From contig CAIXSC010000868.1 of the NCBI GenBank assembly GCA_903921945.1, positions 1 through 27,185 of the forward strand: 27,185 nucleotides of DNA, written 5' to 3'. Of the stretch, positions 1 through 9,913 are shown one piece after another. The first letter of the stretch is position 1. Every line of letters begins with the position of its first letter. Below the pieces are notes generated by a model. That model saw only the letters and a program-made list of their open reading frames with translations, had not been told where the DNA came from and did no database searches. Made by a program: the position numbers and the translations under genes. This stretch comes from an uncultured Planctomycetaceae bacterium (GTDB taxonomy: Bacteria > Planctomycetota > Planctomycetia > Pirellulales > Pirellulaceae).

Positions 1-2631
<2,631 letters not shown>

Positions 2632-2772
2632 GTCGTATGACCTAAACGCCTCGGGACGCAGTGGTTAGCGTGGATTTCCAACAAGCCGGCACAGTCGCGG
2701 CCGTCATGGCCTAACTACGCCGCCTTCGCCCCGTTGCGAACGGAGCGGTCGCGCAAGATAAACCCGGTGCGT

Positions 2773-2801
2773 AGCCTATAGCGAGGCCGTGGATGGGTCA
2801 A
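2773..2801 (-). promoter_or_regulatory. Candidate sigma-70-type promoter of secA
   Basis: On the minus strand a -35 element TTGACC (2796-2801, 5 of 6 to consensus) is followed after 17 bp by TAGGCT (2773-2778, 3 of 6). Transcription would start about 135 bp before the secA ATG. The spacing is ideal but the -10 is weak, and planctomycete promoter rules are poorly known, so this is a candidate only. Confidence 0.3.
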
Positions 2802-2809
2802 CGCCGCCC

Positions 2810-2822
2810 GGCACACTGTGCC
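2810..2822. other. Short perfect inverted repeat between tspO and secA
   Basis: GGCACA and TGTGCC flank a single base. The palindrome lies just upstream of the candidate secA -35 element and 20 bp past the tspO stop codon. It could be an operator half-site pair or part of a weak transcription stop for the operon ending in tspO. There is no T-tract, so a classical terminator is not supported. The rest of the 2632-2842 gap shows no gene. Confidence 0.25.
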
Positions 2823-2842
2823 CCAACACACCACCGAGCCGG

Positions 2843-3313
2843 TCAACTATTGAGCCGCCAGATGGCATAGTTCAGATAACTCGCAAAACTGACCCACGCC
2901 AGATAGGGAGACATCATCCACCCAGCGAACCGGGACTGCGAGTAGAAAGCGAGGGTCGTCGCTCCCAGCGTTAGCCACAGGACCAGGATTTCCGCAAACG
3001 CCCATCCAGGGCGATGCCAGGCGAAAAAGATCCAGGACCATAGGCCATTAAGCGCAAGCTGAAGGAAGAACAGCGTCAGCGGCCAAGCGGCCCCCCGAAA
3101 TCCGGCCGATTTCCACACCCACCAAGCGGCGATCGCCATCATCACGTACAGCACAGTCCATACGGGCCCAAACACCACGTCGGGCGGGTTCCACCGCGGC
3201 TTGGCAATCGTTCGGTACCAACCCGCGATTTCCGGCGTCGTCGCCGCGGCGCCGAGACCCGCGACGATAAAACAGACTAAGAAGAAACCGCCCAACCCCA
3301 ACGCCGCACGCAT
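2843..3313 (-). CDS. tspO: TspO/MBR family membrane protein
   Basis: This 156-residue integral membrane protein belongs to the TspO/MBR (translocator protein) family, which binds tetrapyrroles and is implicated in porphyrin handling and stress or oxygen-linked regulation. Family hallmarks are a first hydrophobic helix at 5-25, the KPRWNPPDVVFGPVW segment at 38-52, the LNGLWSW helix near 88-94 and the C-terminal SYLNYAIWRLN motif. Five hydrophobic segments and the length match the family. The ATG at 3313 is chosen because AGGGGG stands 7 nt upstream. A GTG at 3403 in the same frame overlaps the sulfatase stop in a GTGA arrangement and would add 30 residues that look unlike TspO. It is the last gene of the five-gene minus-strand operon. 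Identity is firm; its role next to haem-c proteins is inference. Confidence 0.93.
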   Translation of the reverse strand: MRAALGLGGFFLVCFIVAGLGAAATTPEIAGWYRTIAKPRWNPPDVVFGPVWTVLYVMMAIAAWWVWKSAGFRGAAWPLTLFFLQLALNGLWSWIFFAWHRPGWAFAEILVLWLTLGATTLAFYSQSRFAGWMMSPYLAWVSFASYLNYAIWRLNS

Positions 3314-3320
3314 GTTGGAA

Positions 3321-3326
3321 CCCCCT
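3321..3326 (-). promoter_or_regulatory. Ribosome-binding site that decides the tspO start
   Basis: AGGGGG on the minus strand, 7 nt before the ATG at 3313. It favours the short TspO form over a GTG start at 3403 that overlaps the preceding stop codon. Confidence 0.6.
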
Positions 3327-3399
3327 GCCAGGTACTTTCGGCACAGCCGCGATAAGCGACCCAAACCGGTCGAGCCGCTGTGCTCGATGGCACGTCGGC

Positions 3400-5583
3400 T
3401 CACCGGTCGGTATTCGGCTTCGACTTCGGCTCGTCTTTTGACTTGGAGTCGTCGGTCGGCTTTGCGTTCGGGGCGTCTGTTGCCTTCGCGTCCTCGGTCG
3501 GCTTGACCTTCGGGGCGTCAGTCGGTTTGGTCTTCGCGTCCTCGGTCGGCTTGGCCTTCGCGTCCTCGGTCGGCTTGGCCTTCGCGTCGTCTTCTGGTTT
3601 TTCGTCGTCCTTGGCTTTCGACTTCCCCTTCGAGTTACCCTTGCCTTTGGAACCGGGTTTCCCTGGCGGTGGAGCCGTTTTACGAGCCAACTCGGTGAAC
3701 TCGGCCAGTTGACGTTCCCAGACCGCGCGCAGTTCGCCGACTTTCTCAGGCTGCTCGGCCGCCAAATTCCGCGACTCGGCGCGGTCCGTTCGCAGATCGT
3801 ACAGCTCCCATTCGCCGCGAGCGTCCGCAACCAGTTTCCAATCGCCCACTCGGACGGCTCGATTGCCTTCGTGCAACCACCAGAGCGATTCACGTTCGAT
3901 CGTGACATCTTTGGCCAACGCGGCCCGCAAGCTCTTGCCAGGCGCCGGCGGTAATGGCTCGCCCATCCACTCGCTCGGCCGCTGCCCGCCAACGATGTCG
4001 AGGACGGTCGGGACGAAGTCGATCATGTGCGCCGGCGTTCGTCGCAGTTCACCGCGAGCGGCGATGCCAGCGGGCCAGTGGACGACAAGCGGCGTGCTGA
4101 TTCCGCCCTCGCGGACCCACGTTTTGTGCTTTCGGAACGGCGTGTTGGCCACACTGGAGAATCCGGGGCCGAGGCTGAGATATGTCGCGGCCGAACCCGG
4201 GGCCGCATTCGGATCATGCCCGCCATCGCGGACCATGATCTCGGCACTCGCCCCGTTATCCGACGCGAAAAAAATCACCGTGTTATCCATGGCGTTCATG
4301 GCTCGGAGCTGTTCGAGAATCCGGCCAATCTCGCGGTCCATGCGATCGACCATCGCCGCGTGGATCGCCATTTTGGTGGCCTGAAACCGCCGCTGCGATT
4401 CGGTCAGCGTTTCCCACGCGAGCGGCCGATTCACTTCGTCCGGTCCAAGCTTTTCAATCGCCATCGGAAAGTGGTAAGGCGGCCCGACGTCGGGTTCCAG
4501 AGCCGACAAAGTGGTGGCGTTAAGCCCCATCTCTTGCTGCCGCGCAAACCGCCGCTCGCGTGTCTTCTCCCACCCATCCAGATAGCGATCCCGATAACGC
4601 TCGATATCCTCCGGCAAGGCATGCAACGGGAAATGGGGCGCGATGAACGCGATGTACTGGAAAAACGGACGGTCGGCATGATTCGCCGCATGATCCTTCA
4701 AGCAATCGATGGCATGGTCCGCCGTCGCGATCGTCGCGTAATAGCCTTGTTCATCCGCAGGCGGCGGCACCGGCTGATCGTCCAGTTGATTTCCCCTGGA
4801 AGAGAAGAAATTCCCCTGGTTACGCATGTCCAGCGATCGGTCGAAACCACCCGCCAAGACCTTGCCATCGACATGCCATTTGCCGCTGTGGTAACTGCGA
4901 TACCCGAGCGGCTTGAGGTAATCGGGCAAGAGCCGCGCCCAGCGTTGCCGCTGACCCTGGGCACCCCCGCCCAGTTCGGGCAAGGCGTCGCGATGCACTT
5001 GCTGCGCGTAGTAGCCAGTCAGGAGCGCCGCCCGCGTCGGCCAACAACGCGCCGTGTTGTAAAACTGCGTGAAGCGTAGTCCGTTGGCCGCCAATCGATC
5101 CAGGTTCGGCGTCGCAATCTCGCCGCCGTAGCAGCCCAAATCCGAGTACCCCAGGTCGTCGGCCAGAATGAACACCACATTCGGGCGTCGTTGGGCCTCA
5201 CCGACTTCGCCGGCGGTGGCCTCAATCGCCAATGCCGAAAACGCGAGTGTCGCAACCGCCAGTGTTGCAATCGCCAATGTCGAAAGTGCTAGTTTCGGAA
5301 TCGCTAATCTCGGGATCGCGAAGGCCGTGAGCGTGACGGCCGGAGGTGCGGACGTTGCTCGCACGGACGTGGATCGTGCGGACGTGGATCGTGCGGACGT
5401 GGATCGTGCGGACGTGGATCGTGCGGACGTGGATCGTGCGGACGTGGATCGTGCGGACGTGGATCGTGCGGACGTGGATGGCGCGGGCACCGACGCGTCC
5501 ACGGTCATTCGGGTCACTTGCGGGCCCCGCGTCGCGGGCGTCTTCCATCCCCAAAAACATCCGCCCGTCGCTGCTCGATTCAT
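3400..5583 (-). CDS. Exported type I sulfatase with repeat-built N-terminus and Lys/Pro-rich tail
   Basis: This 727-residue protein is a formylglycine-dependent sulfatase (alkaline-phosphatase superfamily) expected to hydrolyse sulfate esters outside the cytoplasm. The core spans about 133-635: metal-binding ADD at 141-143 after PNVVFIL, the modification motif CWPTR at 180-184 (C-x-P-x-R, Cys180 becoming formylglycine), SGKWH at 233-237, and SDNGAS at 441-446 supplying the second metal ligands. The N-terminus is odd: eight STSAR-like pentads (36-75) then seven hydrophobic pentads (90-124), which appear to act as signal-peptide n- and h-regions. The tail (about 636-727) is low-complexity Lys/Pro/Asp octads. 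ATG 5583 is preceded by GGGAAG at close spacing; Met26 (5508) is an alternative. It lies 40 bp after the DUF1501 gene. The sulfate-ester substrate cannot be told from sequence. Confidence 0.93.
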   Translation of the reverse strand: MNRAATGGCFWGWKTPATRGPQVTRMTVDASVPAPSTSARSTSARSTSARSTSARSTSARSTSARSTSARSTSVRATSAPPAVTLTAFAIPRLAIPKLALSTLAIATLAVATLAFSALAIEATAGEVGEAQRRPNVVFILADDLGYSDLGCYGGEIATPNLDRLAANGLRFTQFYNTARCWPTRAALLTGYYAQQVHRDALPELGGGAQGQRQRWARLLPDYLKPLGYRSYHSGKWHVDGKVLAGGFDRSLDMRNQGNFFSSRGNQLDDQPVPPPADEQGYYATIATADHAIDCLKDHAANHADRPFFQYIAFIAPHFPLHALPEDIERYRDRYLDGWEKTRERRFARQQEMGLNATTLSALEPDVGPPYHFPMAIEKLGPDEVNRPLAWETLTESQRRFQATKMAIHAAMVDRMDREIGRILEQLRAMNAMDNTVIFFASDNGASAEIMVRDGGHDPNAAPGSAATYLSLGPGFSSVANTPFRKHKTWVREGGISTPLVVHWPAGIAARGELRRTPAHMIDFVPTVLDIVGGQRPSEWMGEPLPPAPGKSLRAALAKDVTIERESLWWLHEGNRAVRVGDWKLVADARGEWELYDLRTDRAESRNLAAEQPEKVGELRAVWERQLAEFTELARKTAPPPGKPGSKGKGNSKGKSKAKDDEKPEDDAKAKPTEDAKAKPTEDAKTKPTDAPKVKPTEDAKATDAPNAKPTDDSKSKDEPKSKPNTDR
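3416..3604 (-). repeat. Degenerate 24-bp tandem repeats coding a Lys/Pro/Asp-rich tail
   Basis: The sulfatase C-terminus consists of imperfect 24-bp units coding KAKPTEDA-like octads. Two adjacent copies (3533-3556 and 3557-3580) are identical and the flanking copies are diverged. The coded tail is mixed-charge and proline-rich and probably disordered, so it may be a cell-wall or surface tether or spacer. That role is inference. Confidence 0.8.
5212..5316 (-). repeat. Seven degenerate 15-bp repeats coding the sulfatase hydrophobic segment
   Basis: On the minus strand the codons fall into seven 15-nt units coding IPRLA, IPKLA, LSTLA, IATLA, VATLA, FSALA and IEATA (residues 90-124). Together they form the hydrophobic export or membrane segment. 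The units diverge at DNA level but keep the same period as the neighbouring charged repeat. Confidence 0.75.
5361..5480 (-). repeat. Eight tandem 15-bp repeats coding STSAR pentads
   Basis: Unit GTGCGGACGTGGATC on the plus strand. The six copies from 5376 to 5465 are identical; the outer two (5361-5375 and 5466-5480) carry base changes. On the coding strand each unit gives Ser-Thr-Ser-Ala-Arg, so each adds one positive charge to the sulfatase N-terminus. Near-identity of the copies points to recent expansion or homogenisation. Confidence 0.95.
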
Positions 5584-5623
5584 AGTCTTCCCGCGATTTC
5601 CCGCAAATATCGGACCCTGTTGT

Positions 5624-7084
5624 CTAAGCGAAGAGCGCCGAGACGGCTTTGCCTTTGCCATCTTCGGTGGCGTAGAACGGACGGCCCTCGACGTCAAATC
5701 CCATCTTGGGACTGATGCCCATCGCCGTGAAGATCGTCGCGTGCAGGTCGCTCACAGACACCGGATTCTCGATCGCTACTAACGGACGTTCGTCGGCCGT
5801 TTTTCCGTAAACGAAGCCCCGCTTCATGCCGCCGCCAAACATAACGACACTGGTGCCGCCCGTGAAATGGCGATGCAGGCCGTAGTGTTTCATTTCCTGC
5901 AACGTATCGGACGGAGCGGTGGCCTGATCGCGGGCGTTTGAACCCGGAATGCCCTCGATCATGGCGTCACGGCTGAATTCGCTGGCGATGATCACCAGCG
6001 TCCGGTCGAGCAGTCCTCGCGACTCGAGGTCCAGGACCAACTGCGCGATCGGTCGATCCATTTCGCTGTGCAAGCGAGCGAGCGTTTCGTGGCCGTTGGC
6101 GTGCGTGTCCCAATGCAGAAAAGGCACGTACTCGGTCGTGACTTCCACGAATCGCGCGCCATTTTCCACAAGCCGCCGCGCGAGCAAACAGCCCTGGCCG
6201 AAGCGGCCCGTGTTATAAGCTTCGAAGCTCGCCTTCGGTTCGAGCGAAATGTCGAACGCGGCCCGTTCCGGAGCGCTCAGCAAGCGATGGGCGTTGTCGA
6301 GCGAGCGAAGCATCGATTCCTGCTGGAAATCGCTGAGGTAGTCGCGCCGCGGGCTGCGGTCGACGAGTTTCCGGAAATGCTTTTGCCGATTCTCGAACCG
6401 GCCCGCTTCCATCCCCTTCGGCGGCCGCACGGACACGGCAGCCTCCTCGGGAAACGGCAGGTTCATCGGTCCGAACTCGCTGCCGAAGAAACCGGCCGTC
6501 GTGAACGCCTTGAGCTCTTCCTGCTCGCCGACCCCTTCCAAGCGCTGGCCAATGTTAATGAACGCCGGCATCACGGGGTTTCGCGGGCCGAGCACTCGCG
6601 CCATCCACGCGCCCAGGTGCGGACAGGCCACCGTCTGCGGCGGCACGTAACCGGTGTGCCAGTGGTATTGATGGCGCGAATGGAGAATATGCCCCAAGTC
6701 GGGCTGGAACGCCGACCGGATCAACGTGGCACGATCCATGACCTTGGCGATGTTCTCGAGGCCTTCGCAGATTTTGACGCCATCCACGGCGGTCGGGATC
6801 GCGGGAAAGGTGCTCAAGATGTTCTTGACCGGCACACCCTTTTCGAATGGCTGATACCGCTTCGGATCGAAGGTGTCCGGGGCCGCCATGCCGCCCCCCA
6901 TCCACAGCAAAATGCACGCGTCGGCGGTCGGCTTGAGTGGAGTCGCACCGTTCGCGGTCTCGGCGGTCGGCACCGCCCGCAACAACCGCGGCTCAGCGGA
7001 CATCGCCGCCGCCATGCTCGCCGCCGCCAAGCCGGAAAGGAACTCGCGCCTCGCCAGCACCGGATTCTGTTCGTCCTTCAACAT
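5624..7084 (-). CDS. DUF1501 family protein with twin-arginine leader
   Basis: This 486-residue DUF1501 protein belongs to an alkaline-phosphatase-superfamily-like group very abundant in planctomycetes and usually coded beside DUF1549/DUF1553 proteins, as here. The N-terminus carries a twin-arginine motif ARREFLSG at 11-18 and a hydrophobic stretch to about residue 29, so export in folded form is expected. Family features visible are the LLWMGGGMAAPDTFDPK stretch near 59-75, HSRHQYHWHTGY, the WDTHANGHE motif, IIASEFSRD and the C-terminal DLHATIFTAMGI. The start at 7084 is fixed by the leader and by GAGGAG 7 nt upstream; longer in-frame extensions overlap the previous gene and look non-coding. 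It is 22 bp after the DUF1549/DUF1553 gene. The biochemical role of DUF1501 is unknown to me; partnership with the upstream cytochrome-like protein is inferred from conserved pairing. Confidence 0.95.
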   Translation of the reverse strand: MLKDEQNPVLARREFLSGLAAASMAAAMSAEPRLLRAVPTAETANGATPLKPTADACILLWMGGGMAAPDTFDPKRYQPFEKGVPVKNILSTFPAIPTAVDGVKICEGLENIAKVMDRATLIRSAFQPDLGHILHSRHQYHWHTGYVPPQTVACPHLGAWMARVLGPRNPVMPAFINIGQRLEGVGEQEELKAFTTAGFFGSEFGPMNLPFPEEAAVSVRPPKGMEAGRFENRQKHFRKLVDRSPRRDYLSDFQQESMLRSLDNAHRLLSAPERAAFDISLEPKASFEAYNTGRFGQGCLLARRLVENGARFVEVTTEYVPFLHWDTHANGHETLARLHSEMDRPIAQLVLDLESRGLLDRTLVIIASEFSRDAMIEGIPGSNARDQATAPSDTLQEMKHYGLHRHFTGGTSVVMFGGGMKRGFVYGKTADERPLVAIENPVSVSDLHATIFTAMGISPKMGFDVEGRPFYATEDGKGKAVSALFA

Positions 7085-7106
7085 GTCACGACTCCTCGAT
7101 TCCGGG

Positions 7107-9875
7107 TTAACGCACCAATTGGAATTCCGGCAACATGGCGATACACCACAGCAGATCTTCGACACCTTGCGCCGTGATCTTGTCTCCGACCGCCTCCCGC
7201 GCCGCGGCCTGTTCATCGGTCGTCGGCGGCCGCGAAAGCGCAAAGCGGAACAGCCAGTCGATCAACGCGTCGGACGATTCCCAGGGTCGGCCGGCGAGAT
7301 TCCGTCCACCTTGTTGTAGATAGTTCGCCAAAATCTGGCCATTGTTCAAATCAATCGCTTCCAGCGTGGTCAGTTCCGCAGGCCGCACGCTCACGATCTG
7401 TTCGCGATGAGGCCGGCCGAGGGCCCGCATCAGGAAGTCGTTTTTCATCAGCGAAGCCCGCGCCATCGGCAGCCGCGACGCCGTACCCATGGTCGCGGCC
7501 GCCGCGAATTCAGCCGCGACCTGCGACTGCCAGATCCCGGGATTCGAAGCGGCAACCGCCTTCCCCCAATCGTTAGGCTCGGCGGCGAACCGGCCATTGC
7601 CGTTCGGTGTCTTGCTGGTCCATTCCCACTCCGTGCTGGAACGAATCAGCGTGACTGGCTGGCCTGGAACGGTGATCCGGGCTTCAAAGCAGACCGCAGC
7701 CGGATTGGGACCGGCGCCGCCGTTCTTCGCCACAATCAAAACATCGTTGTCTCCCGACTTGACGAAGCCGGCCAACGACACGACCTCCACCGACTCCCAA
7801 CTGTCGTCCGCGGCTACCCGGCGACCGTTCACGTACAGCACGTAGCTGTTGTCCACCGTCAACGCCGCAACCGCATGAGTCGGGGTGGCGGACAGCTTGA
7901 ATCGGTACCGCAGCGTGATCGTTTGGTCGGAAGGCGGAGTGGGCGAACCGGTTCCATCCGTCGACCAAATCCATTGCGCGGCTCCGGCGGCGGCATCTGT
8001 CGCGGCACCCTTTCCGGAACCGGCCGGTGTGGCCGACGGAGCCGAAGGCGTTGCAGGGGAAGCGGCCATCGGCCGCCGGCCGCGAACGATCGGGGCGTCG
8101 ATCCGCTGTGGAGCGGCGCCCGTGAGTTGCCAAACCGTGTCGACAAACTGCTCGGCCGTCATCCGTTTGGCTCGCGGTCCACGATAGCTGTAACCGTGCT
8201 CGTCGACGCTCGCCGCCAGCGGTTCGACGCGCGACTGATACGCCTGCGATTCGCAAATCAACGCGAGCGTCTTCTTCAGGTCGTAGGCATTGTCGGCGAG
8301 ATGCGACGCCAGGTAATCGAGCAGATCGGCATTGAACGGCGGTGTTTGCATCGCGTCCGTCGGGTGGACGATGCCCCGGCCCATAAGCCGATGCCAAAGA
8401 CGATTCACCATGGTGCGCGTGAACCGGCCGTTTCCGGGATGCGTCATCAACGCCGCGAGTTGTCGCAAGCGGTCGGGCTGCGGCAGCGCGGCGTCGATCT
8501 TCCCCAGTTCCGGAAACAGCCACGCGGCCGTCGCCTTCTGCCCTAGCGGTTTATCGCAGCGATGGAGTTCCAGCGGCTGCTGGGAATAGATCGCGGCCAG
8601 CCCGTACGAGTCCGCCAAGGTCCAGCGGTCTACAAAGCTGTCGTGGCACGAAGCGCACTTCAGATTGATTCCTAGAAACGACTGGCCCACACTCTGCGCG
8701 AACTGAATCTCAACCGTCTGGCCCGCGCTCACATCGCCCCGCCATCGAATTCCCGCGCTAAACCCCTCGCTGTCCGGCGACGGCGCGATCAGTTCGCGAG
8801 CGAACTGGTCGTAAGGTTTGTTTTCGACCAGCGAGCGATACAACCAGGCACTGATCTGCTTCCGGCCGCCGGTGATGAAGCCGGTGCCTGTGTAGTCGTT
8901 ACGCAGCAGATCGTTCCAAAATGTCAGCCAGTGCTCCGCGTAGGCGACATCGTCGGCCAACAGCGAGGCGACAAGCTGGCGCCGCCGCTCCGGCGACGGA
9001 TCGCTCAGAAACTTCGCCAACGCCTCGGGTTCGGGCAATAGTCCGACCAAGTCCAGGTGAACGCGGCGAGCGAACGTGGCGTCATCGATACGCTCGGGCG
9101 CCTTGCTTCCGCTGTTCGCCAACTCGGCATCCAGAATCCGATCAATGGGGTTGTCACGGCCTTGAATCGCGGGCGGAAGATCCGGGCGACGCGGAGCCAA
9201 CGGCGGTTCATAACCGCGATTGCCGAAACTGAAGCCGTCTTCCCAAGGCAAGCCGGCATCCACCCAGCGCTCCAGCACGGCCATTTCCACTGCCGTCAAT
9301 CGCGGACCTTCAGGCGGCATCCGCGAGTCGACATCCGTAGCTCGAACCCGCTTCAGGAATTCGCTCGCCGCCGCCTTTCCCGCGACAGCGGCCGGTCCCG
9401 AATCTCCGCCTTTCAGAAACGAGACACGGGTGTTGATCGACAGCCCGCCTTTACGCTGTCCACCAGCGTGGCACTCGGCACAGTGCTTCCGCAGAACCGG
9501 AACGACTTCGTGGGCGAAATCGAGCGGCTTGGCGGCGGCATTTCCCGCTTGCGGTTTCTCCAGAGTCGGGGCCGTTTTTGTGGCCGGGGCGGCCGCTTGG
9601 GTCGGCCGCGTCGCCGCTTCCTGCGCATGAGCGACATGCGCCGCCCCGTTCAGCAAAACGGCTATCAAAGCGGCCAGCACCGTGGCCGGCATTGCGGCCA
9701 GCATCGTAGCCGAGATGATCGCGGCAGCCTGGACCGGCAACCGCGCGGCGAACTTGCCCGCCCGTTCATCGGCCGCGGCCGACGAAAGACCGGCAGGCCC
9801 GAGGGCCTGCCGGCTTTCGCGGGTGGTCGCAGGTTCCACGCTGGCATTGACAACCAGGAGTTCCGTTCCCGCCAT
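7107..9875 (-). CDS. DUF1549/DUF1553 (PSCyt-PSD1) c-type cytochrome protein with inserted beta-domain
   Basis: This 922-residue (from ATG 9875) planctomycete-type protein has the order signal segment (about 48-84), PSCyt1-like haem region with CAECH at 132-136, DUF1549 at about 242-437 including a second CASCH at 407-411, and DUF1553 starting near 453. DUF1553 is interrupted at about 632-790 by a beta-rich module (IWSTDG, TLRYRFKL, NSYVLYVNGRRV), resembling galactose-binding-like carbohydrate domains, and resumes at about 800-920. Two CxxCH motifs predict covalent haem and an electron-transfer or redox role outside the cytoplasm. The start is uncertain: ATG 9875 lies 38 bp after the previous stop, but a hairpin falls inside the first 35 codons, and ATG 9704 or a TTG before the hydrophobic segment are alternatives. 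It is followed after 22 bp by its usual DUF1501 partner. Confidence 0.93.
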   Translation of the reverse strand: MAGTELLVVNASVEPATTRESRQALGPAGLSSAAADERAGKFAARLPVQAAAIISATMLAAMPATVLAALIAVLLNGAAHVAHAQEAATRPTQAAAPATKTAPTLEKPQAGNAAAKPLDFAHEVVPVLRKHCAECHAGGQRKGGLSINTRVSFLKGGDSGPAAVAGKAAASEFLKRVRATDVDSRMPPEGPRLTAVEMAVLERWVDAGLPWEDGFSFGNRGYEPPLAPRRPDLPPAIQGRDNPIDRILDAELANSGSKAPERIDDATFARRVHLDLVGLLPEPEALAKFLSDPSPERRRQLVASLLADDVAYAEHWLTFWNDLLRNDYTGTGFITGGRKQISAWLYRSLVENKPYDQFARELIAPSPDSEGFSAGIRWRGDVSAGQTVEIQFAQSVGQSFLGINLKCASCHDSFVDRWTLADSYGLAAIYSQQPLELHRCDKPLGQKATAAWLFPELGKIDAALPQPDRLRQLAALMTHPGNGRFTRTMVNRLWHRLMGRGIVHPTDAMQTPPFNADLLDYLASHLADNAYDLKKTLALICESQAYQSRVEPLAASVDEHGYSYRGPRAKRMTAEQFVDTVWQLTGAAPQRIDAPIVRGRRPMAASPATPSAPSATPAGSGKGAATDAAAGAAQWIWSTDGTGSPTPPSDQTITLRYRFKLSATPTHAVAALTVDNSYVLYVNGRRVAADDSWESVEVVSLAGFVKSGDNDVLIVAKNGGAGPNPAAVCFEARITVPGQPVTLIRSSTEWEWTSKTPNGNGRFAAEPNDWGKAVAASNPGIWQSQVAAEFAAAATMGTASRLPMARASLMKNDFLMRALGRPHREQIVSVRPAELTTLEAIDLNNGQILANYLQQGGRNLAGRPWESSDALIDWLFRFALSRPPTTDEQAAAREAVGDKITAQGVEDLLWCIAMLPEFQLVR
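9784..9818. repeat. Strong palindrome (REP-like hairpin) at the 5' end of the DUF1549/DUF1553 gene
   Basis: GAAAG, one unpaired base, an 11-bp arm CCGGCAGGCCC (9790-9800), a 2-nt centre, the complementary arm GGGCCTGCCGG (9803-9813) and CTTTC (9814-9818). It codes a bland SRQALGPAGLSS stretch if translation starts at 9875. It looks like a dispersed palindromic element or RNA processing/attenuation hairpin rather than protein-driven sequence. Only one copy is seen in the window. Confidence 0.65.
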
Positions 9876-9883
9876 GGACGTTT

Positions 9884-9902
9884 CCGCCCGGTTGGCGGGC
9901 GG
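9884..9902. promoter_or_regulatory. Intercistronic hairpin just past the multidomain gene stop
   Basis: CCGCCCG and CGGGCGG pair around a 5-nt loop, starting 11 nt after the stop at 9914 and ending 8 nt before ATG 9875. There is no T-tract, so it is not a classical terminator. It would occlude any ribosome-binding site of ATG 9875, which points either to attenuation or to a later start for the downstream gene. Confidence 0.4.
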
Positions 9903-9913
9903 CCTTTCCCAAG

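Noticed and set aside
3314..3403. GTG start at 3403 for TspO (GTGA overlap with the sulfatase stop)
   Set aside because: The added 30 residues are unlike TspO and the ATG at 3313 has AGGGGG 7 nt upstream; kept only as an alternative.
3048..3992. Minus-strand 314-codon frame with Arg/Pro/Thr repeats
   Set aside because: It is the sulfatase tail repeat and tspO read in another frame; the annotated frames carry the family motifs.
5361..5480. Possible CRISPR-like repeat array
   Set aside because: The 15-bp units are directly abutting with no spacers and code in-frame pentapeptides, and no cas gene is present.
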